Below the pieces are notes generated by a model that was not told the DNA's origin, made no database searches, and was given only the letters and a program-made list of their open reading frames with translations. A stretch of 64,000 bases of DNA from Terasakiella sp033100395 (GTDB taxonomy: Bacteria > Pseudomonadota > Alphaproteobacteria > Rhodospirillales > Terasakiellaceae). The stretch is from NCBI RefSeq assembly GCF_033100395.1, contig NZ_JAWLVJ010000001.1:124001-188000 (forward strand), written 5' to 3'. The first letter of the stretch is position 1. Each line of letters starts with the position of its first letter. This document shows positions 59,534 through 64,000 of this stretch, one piece after another. The position numbers and the translations under genes were made by a program.

Positions 59534-60864
59534 GAGCCTTCTCCCTTGCTCAGCAGCACGCCGGTTGTTGAATATTTGTCTTTCAAAACAGCACGCAAGG
59601 CCGTATTGACACTATGGGGGTTCACTTCCTTAATTCGATCCGGCCAACTTTCGATCTGATCAATCGTCACGCCAATGGCAAGAGAACTTCCTAACACCTG
59701 TGCAGCAGTCCCCAGATTATCGCGGGCAAAAACCGCTTCATTCACCAGTGTCTTCTGCGCGCGCATCACTTCATCCTGGGTCACGCCTTTTTCGAGCAGC
59801 AGATCGATCTCGTTTAGGATCGCCTGTTCCACAACCGCGATATCGACACCCTGTTTAGGCGACGCCCAGAAAGTTATCGTCGTTTGATCCAGCATGCTCG
59901 GCGAATAATAGAATCCGGCAGAATCGGCAACTTTCTGATCAATCACGAGAGAACGATAAAGACGACTGGTCGAGCCACCGCCCAAAATATTTTCCAGAAC
60001 CTGCAGATCGTAAGGTGAGGTATCGCCCTCTTCCGCCGATCCGTAACTTGGGGCCAGATAGCTTCGTTGAATTGAATTCTGCCGCACACGTTCATCCCAT
60101 TTAGTGACACGGCGGTCCGCATGCTGGGTAGGTTCAATGGGCCGGATACGTTCAATCTTTTCCCCAGCCGGGATCACCCCATAATATTTTTCGGCCAACG
60201 GTCGAAGTTCTGCCAGCGTGATGTCGCCTTCCACAACTAGGACCGCATTATTGGGCGCATACCATTTCTTATAGAATGTATTCAGGTCATTCAGCGTCAG
60301 CCCCTTGATCTCATGCTCCCAACCGATCACGGGGATGCGGTAGGGATGATTCATATATTGAACGGTGCTGATTTGTTCGCGCAGTTGCGATCCCGGATTG
60401 TTGTCTGTGCGTTGACGGCGTTCTTCCAGAATGACCTGACGTTCCGGCTCAATCACTTCGGCTGTCAGCGTCAGATTGGTCATCCGGTCAGCTTCCAGTT
60501 CCATCATCAAGGGAAGGCGATCTTTCGCAACCGTCTGGAAATATCCTGTATAATCATAGGAAGTAAAAGCATTGTCGCGCCCGCCGTTTTTCGCAACGAT
60601 CTTTGAAAATTCACCGGGTGCACGGGTTTTGGTGCCTTTAAACATCAGATGTTCAAAATAATGGGCAATACCGGATTTCCCTGCAGGTTCATCGGCGGAA
60701 CCCACCCTGTACCACACCATATGATGAACCACAGGTACACGGTTGTTGGGGATCAGCACAACCTGCATCCCGTTTTTCAGGGTAAAGCTTTGCGGATTAA
60801 AAACGGCTGCTTCTGATTTCAATGAAAACAGTGCAAAACCAATAATCAGGAACAGAATACGCAC
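59530..60864 (-). CDS. M16-family zinc peptidase (catalytic subunit)
   Basis: A 444-residue M16 metallopeptidase with signal peptide (RILFLIIGFALFSLKSEA) and the inverted zinc motif HYFEH (H68, E71, H72) plus the downstream Glu in MELEADRM, so it is catalytically complete. It partners the HxxEH-lacking protein encoded next. Such pairs are PqqL/processing-protease-like periplasmic enzymes; the substrate here is unknown. The GTG at 60862-60864 is chosen because AAGGA stands seven bases upstream; an ATG 18 codons earlier is in frame. Confidence 0.92.
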   Translation of the reverse strand: MRILFLIIGFALFSLKSEAAVFNPQSFTLKNGMQVVLIPNNRVPVVHHMVWYRVGSADEPAGKSGIAHYFEHLMFKGTKTRAPGEFSKIVAKNGGRDNAFTSYDYTGYFQTVAKDRLPLMMELEADRMTNLTLTAEVIEPERQVILEERRQRTDNNPGSQLREQISTVQYMNHPYRIPVIGWEHEIKGLTLNDLNTFYKKWYAPNNAVLVVEGDITLAELRPLAEKYYGVIPAGEKIERIRPIEPTQHADRRVTKWDERVRQNSIQRSYLAPSYGSAEEGDTSPYDLQVLENILGGGSTSRLYRSLVIDQKVADSAGFYYSPSMLDQTTITFWASPKQGVDIAVVEQAILNEIDLLLEKGVTQDEVMRAQKTLVNEAVFARDNLGTAAQVLGSSLAIGVTIDQIESWPDRIKEVNPHSVNTALRAVLKDKYSTTGVLLSKGEGS

Positions 60865-60957
60865 ACGTACATCCTTCTTAACATCATTCAAGACTATTAT
60901 GGATGTAGCGTGAAACAATGACCAAACAAGGGCAAGCTTGATCTTAAAGATCGTGAA

Positions 60958-61536
60958 TTAGTCGAATAAACCTTCAAGCAGGGCTTTTTCTTCGCGTTCG
61001 ATCACAACTGCGTTCGCGCCTTCAACTTTCTGCCCCAAAGCTTGTGCTTCACGGATGCGTTGTGCTTCTTTGGCGGCATCGATTTTTGTGCCGAATTCAC
61101 CTTTGTCACGCCAGAACATCAGCTCTTCTGTAAAAGTTTCAGATTCTTCGATAAAAGCACTGGTTTCGCGATCAATGGTGCGGCGGATACCTGGGTCCGC
61201 ATTCAACGCCCCAGTTTGACGCAGGATAGACTGCAGACCCGGGCTCATGCCTTCATAACCTGCAACAGTTTGACCAACAGGTTCTGGTGCATTGCGTCCT
61301 GTTAGTGCACGTTGTGCCTTCACAGATTCTTCTTCGCCCTGTGGGCGTTCCGCCCCAGGTGTTGGCGGTTTTAAGGAATAATCAGGCGGCAGGCTAAGCG
61401 GGGCACGTGAATAAACGGCAAATTCATCCGGGGCTGATTTTTCCAGACCCAGCATTTCCTTGGCACCACTGCAGGCACTTAAGGCCACACAGACAACTGC
61501 CAAACTCAGAAACTTCTTATATGTTGCAACAGACAT
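60958..61536 (-). CDS. DUF3035 lipoprotein, BamF-like
   Basis: A 192-residue lipoprotein: signal sequence FLSLAVVCVALSAC with lipobox LSAC, then SGAKEMLGLEKSAPDEFAVYSRAPLSLPPDYSLKPP, a DUF3035 segment. DUF3035 proteins of alphaproteobacteria have been proposed as the BamF subunit of the outer-membrane beta-barrel assembly machine; I treat this as likely, not certain. The gene follows lspA, which makes the signal peptidase that processes it, and precedes the M16 pair. Confidence 0.85.
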   Translation of the reverse strand: MSVATYKKFLSLAVVCVALSACSGAKEMLGLEKSAPDEFAVYSRAPLSLPPDYSLKPPTPGAERPQGEEESVKAQRALTGRNAPEPVGQTVAGYEGMSPGLQSILRQTGALNADPGIRRTIDRETSAFIEESETFTEELMFWRDKGEFGTKIDAAKEAQRIREAQALGQKVEGANAVVIEREEKALLEGLFD

Positions 61537-61560
61537 ATCAATCGCCGACGTTAAAGTTAA

Positions 61561-62070
61561 CTATTCACTCTCATTATTTTTAGATGAATCTGGCTTGCGA
61601 AACAAGCTATCTAAAATCAAAAGTGTCGCCCCACAGGTAATTCCCATATCCGCCACATTAAAGGCTGGCCAGTGATAACCCGCCACATGGAAGTCCAGAA
61701 AGTCCGCAACCGCGCCCCAATGCAGGCGATCAATACCGTTTCCGATGGCCCCGCCAATGATCGCACCACACGGTATGGCAAAAGCCAGGCGGCCTTCCCG
61801 ATACATCCAGACCGCCAGCCCCACAGCGGCCACAAAGGCCATCCCGGCAAGGAGGTAAACTTTAATTTCCGAATCCCAACCAAACATACCAAAGCTGACA
61901 CCGCGATTCCACGCCATAACAATATTGAAAAAGGATGTTACTTCAATCACGCGCGGCGGCGCCATCACGCTATAAACGATTTCAAACTTGGTCCATTGAT
62001 CCAGCAAAAAGATGATCAGCGCCATCAATAATCCACCAACAACGGGCTTTTGTTTTAAGGAATCCAGCAT
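61561..62070 (-). CDS. lspA: lipoprotein signal peptidase II
   Basis: Aspartic protease that cleaves signal peptides of prolipoproteins in the inner membrane. The 169-residue protein has four membrane spans and the conserved motifs NRGVSFGMF and GNGIDRLHWGAVADFLDF, containing the two catalytic Asp residues. It follows ileS on the same strand (ileS-lspA), a common bacterial arrangement, and is 24 bases upstream of the DUF3035 lipoprotein gene. Confidence 0.96.
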   Translation of the reverse strand: MLDSLKQKPVVGGLLMALIIFLLDQWTKFEIVYSVMAPPRVIEVTSFFNIVMAWNRGVSFGMFGWDSEIKVYLLAGMAFVAAVGLAVWMYREGRLAFAIPCGAIIGGAIGNGIDRLHWGAVADFLDFHVAGYHWPAFNVADMGITCGATLLILDSLFRKPDSSKNNESE

Positions 62071-62086
62071 CTAAATCCAACTGATC

Positions 62087-62152
62087 GTCATTCCTGCGTA
62101 GGCAGGAACCTTAAAAGACATGAAAAGAGATCCCTGCCTGCGCAGGGATGAC
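62087..62152. repeat. paired palindromic repeat between ileS and lspA
   Basis: GTCATTCCTGCG-type copy at 62087-62110 and an inverted copy (CTGCGCAGGGATGAC) ending at 62152, with 18 bases between. Same family as the elements at 47375, 49657 and 58151. Confidence 0.75.
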
Positions 62153-62163
62153 TCCAGAACTAG

Positions 62164-64000
62164 TTAGGCAATCGCATCTTCGCAACGCTTACAGATACCA
62201 CCTTCTTCAGTGACTTCTGGCAGGATCTGCCAGCAACGCTCACATTTACCGCCTGCAGCTTCCTTAAAGACAACACCAATGCCCGCAACATCTTCCATGG
62301 TGAAAGCCCCATCCGGCACGTCGCCTTCGCTCAGGCTCGCAGCAGACGTAATGGAAATCTCAGCCAGATCAACACCGTCCATGGCTGCAACATAATCAGC
62401 TGTTGCATAAACTTCAGGGGCAGCCTGCAAAGAAGACCCGATGGTCTTTTCTTTTCGTTTCAGTTCCAACGCGCCTGTGACCACTTTGCGCAGGTCGCGC
62501 ACTTTGGCCCATTTGGCTGCCAGTTCATCATCTTTCCAGCTTTCAGGAATATCCGGGAATTGACGCATGTGAACGCTGTCGGCATTTTCGCCAAAGCGAC
62601 ATGTCCAAGCTTCTTCCATGGTGAAGACCAGGAAGGGAGACAGCCACGCGGTCAATGTGTTGAACAACGTATCCAGAACGGTGCGCGCAGCACGACGGCG
62701 GATGCTGTTTTCCCCATCACAATAAACCGCATCTTTACGGATATCGAAATAAAAGGCAGACAATTCAACCGCACAGAAGTTATGCAGTTCTGCAAAAGCC
62801 TTGTGGAAGACGAAGTCGTTACAAGCGCCGCGCAGTTGCTGATCCAGCTCGTACAAGCGGTGCAGCACCCAGCGTTCCAGTTCCGGCATTTCTTCAACAG
62901 GCAGTTTTTCTGCGTCTGTAAAGCCTTCCAGGTTACCCAGCAGGTAACGAATGGTGTTACGCAGACGACGATAAACGTCAGACTGTTGCTTGATGATTTC
63001 CGGGCCGATACGCAGATCGTCTGCAGTGTCCGCAGAAACCACCCACAAACGCAGGATATCCGCACCATACTGGTTATTCACATCCTGCGGGCTGGTCACG
63101 TTGCCCAATGACTTGGACATCTTGAAGCCTTTTTCATCCAGCACAAAGCCGTGCGTCAGGATCGCATCATAAGGCGCGCGATCACGTGTGCCACAGGATG
63201 CCAGCAGGCTTGAATGGAACCAACCACGGTGTTGGTCGGACCCTTCCAGATAAAGCGATGCCGGCCAGGACAGATCATCGCGATTTTCCAGAACGAACGC
63301 ATGCGTTACACCACTATCAAACCAAACGTCCAGAATGTCGGTCACCTGATCATAATCTTCAGCGTTATAATCGTTGCCGAGGAATTCCTGCGGATCACGT
63401 GAATACCAGGCGTCTGCACCTTCTTCTTCAAAGGCGGTGATGATGCGATCAACCACATTCTGGTCGCGCAACGGCTCACCCGTTTTCTTGTCAACGAACA
63501 CCGTGATCGGCACACCCCACGCGCGTTGACGTGACACACACCAGTCCGGGCGATCCTTGATCATGCCACCCAGACGGTTGCGGCCCATGTCTGGAACGAA
63601 CCGTGTGTCATCAATCGCCTTCAACGCCTTGTCGCGTAAGCCATTTGTGTCCATGGAAATGAACCACTGCGGGGTGTTGCGGAAGATCAGCTTGGCCTTT
63701 GAACGCCACGAACATGGATAGCTGTGCGTGATTTTGCCGGATGCCAGCAAGCTGCCAACCTCGGTCAGCTGTTCCAGCACATGCGGGGCAACTTTATAGA
63801 CATGTTCGCCTGCAAAAATCGGCACATGCTCATAATAACAGCCATCAGGACCCACGGTATCCGGCACGGCAATGCCATATTCCATGGAAACTTCCCAGTC
63901 TTCCTGGCCATGGCCCGGTGCGGTATGAACGAACCCGGTACCTGCTTCAACCGTCACATGGTCACCTGCGATACAAGGAACGTCAAAATCATAATCACGA
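62164..64000 (-). CDS. ileS: isoleucyl-tRNA synthetase, C-terminal part
   Basis: About the last 611 residues of IleRS; the N-terminal part lies beyond the window. Visible are the end of the editing (CP1) domain (TPGH-type region HTAPGHGQEDWEV), the catalytic KMSKS loop (KGFKMSKSLGN), the anticodon-binding helical domain, and the C-terminal zinc-binding segment with two CxxC pairs (CERCWQ, then CKRCEDAIA). It is followed by lspA, with a palindromic repeat in the 93-base spacer. Confidence 0.97.
   Translation of the reverse strand, partial: RDYDFDVPCIAGDHVTVEAGTGFVHTAPGHGQEDWEVSMEYGIAVPDTVGPDGCYYEHVPIFAGEHVYKVAPHVLEQLTEVGSLLASGKITHSYPCSWRSKAKLIFRNTPQWFISMDTNGLRDKALKAIDDTRFVPDMGRNRLGGMIKDRPDWCVSRQRAWGVPITVFVDKKTGEPLRDQNVVDRIITAFEEEGADAWYSRDPQEFLGNDYNAEDYDQVTDILDVWFDSGVTHAFVLENRDDLSWPASLYLEGSDQHRGWFHSSLLASCGTRDRAPYDAILTHGFVLDEKGFKMSKSLGNVTSPQDVNNQYGADILRLWVVSADTADDLRIGPEIIKQQSDVYRRLRNTIRYLLGNLEGFTDAEKLPVEEMPELERWVLHRLYELDQQLRGACNDFVFHKAFAELHNFCAVELSAFYFDIRKDAVYCDGENSIRRRAARTVLDTLFNTLTAWLSPFLVFTMEEAWTCRFGENADSVHMRQFPDIPESWKDDELAAKWAKVRDLRKVVTGALELKRKEKTIGSSLQAAPEVYATADYVAAMDGVDLAEISITSAASLSEGDVPDGAFTMEDVAGIGVVFKEAAGGKCERCWQILPEVTEEGGICKRCEDAIA

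Noticed and set aside
1..64000. tRNA, rRNA, transposase, integrase, phage or CRISPR features
   Set aside because: Looked for at every intergenic gap; none found. The only RNA element with firm support is the TPP riboswitch.

Overview
This window looks like a chromosomal segment of a free-living, motile alphaproteobacterium, probably a marine or aquatic member of the Rhodospirillales (Terasakiella/Thalassospira/Magnetospirillum-like). That placement is inferred from gene content: a mdh-sucCD-sucAB-lpd TCA-cycle cluster, a MucR/Ros regulator, a DUF2336 protein, two cytoplasmic chemoreceptors, a DUF3035 lipoprotein beside lspA and a pair of M16 peptidases, and a zinc-ribbon/DUF3426 protein divergent from ftsEX. 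GC content appears to be near 50%. I saw no rRNA or tRNA gene, insertion sequence, prophage or CRISPR array.

Layout. 1-8.4 kb (minus strand): TCA operon mdh-sucC-sucD-sucA-sucB-lpd (lpd cut by the window edge). 8.4-8.8 kb: a palindrome-rich non-coding spacer. 8.8-13.1 kb: zapE and two paralogous soluble chemoreceptors. 13.2-19.8 kb: lepA, an orphan binding protein, two small paralogous unknown genes, fbp, and thiC behind a TPP riboswitch. 19.8-24.2 kb: orphan periplasmic solute-binding proteins (one apparently frameshifted), ccmAB and a glutaredoxin. 24.3-30 kb: maeB, a small stress-type protein and mutS. 30-33.4 kb: a lipoprotein, an XRE-cupin regulator divergent from a BenE-type transporter, and a Bax-like glucosaminidase. 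33.7-36.7 kb: a PAS-GAF-GGDEF diguanylate cyclase followed by a DUF2336 protein. 36.7-39.7 kb (minus): tightly coupled ftsE-ftsX-ydcF-like-plsC. 39.9-48.7 kb: zinc-ribbon protein, HAD phosphatase, potassium channel, MFS transporter/LysR pair, D-Ala-D-Ala dipeptidase, tsaB-rimI, a TusA-like protein, mucR and argG. 48.8-52.9 kb: dapB, nth, an ArsR-SRPBCC pair, another orphan binding protein and an SDR. 53-55 kb: three genes of unknown function. 55.2-58.1 kb: an FKBP-rhodanese fusion, a YeeE/YedE sulfur-type transporter and a MscS channel. 58.2-64 kb (minus): ileS (partial)-lspA-DUF3035 lipoprotein-M16 peptidase pair.

Most of the window is conserved housekeeping. The parts most worth a second look are: the apparent single-base frameshift in a binding-protein gene whose restored frame ends in an ATGA overlap with the next gene; five orphan solute-binding proteins without permeases; the FKBP-rhodanese fusion beside a sulfur-type transporter; tandem small paralogs with a KYG...FW.DV core; an apparently leaderless arsR-type gene; clear candidate operators (repeated GTTATAACGCACAAA before benE, twin TGATATCA before a LysR gene); a riboswitch hairpin that hides the thiC Shine-Dalgarno sequence; and a dispersed palindromic repeat family with the consensus GTCATnCC...GGnATGAC.
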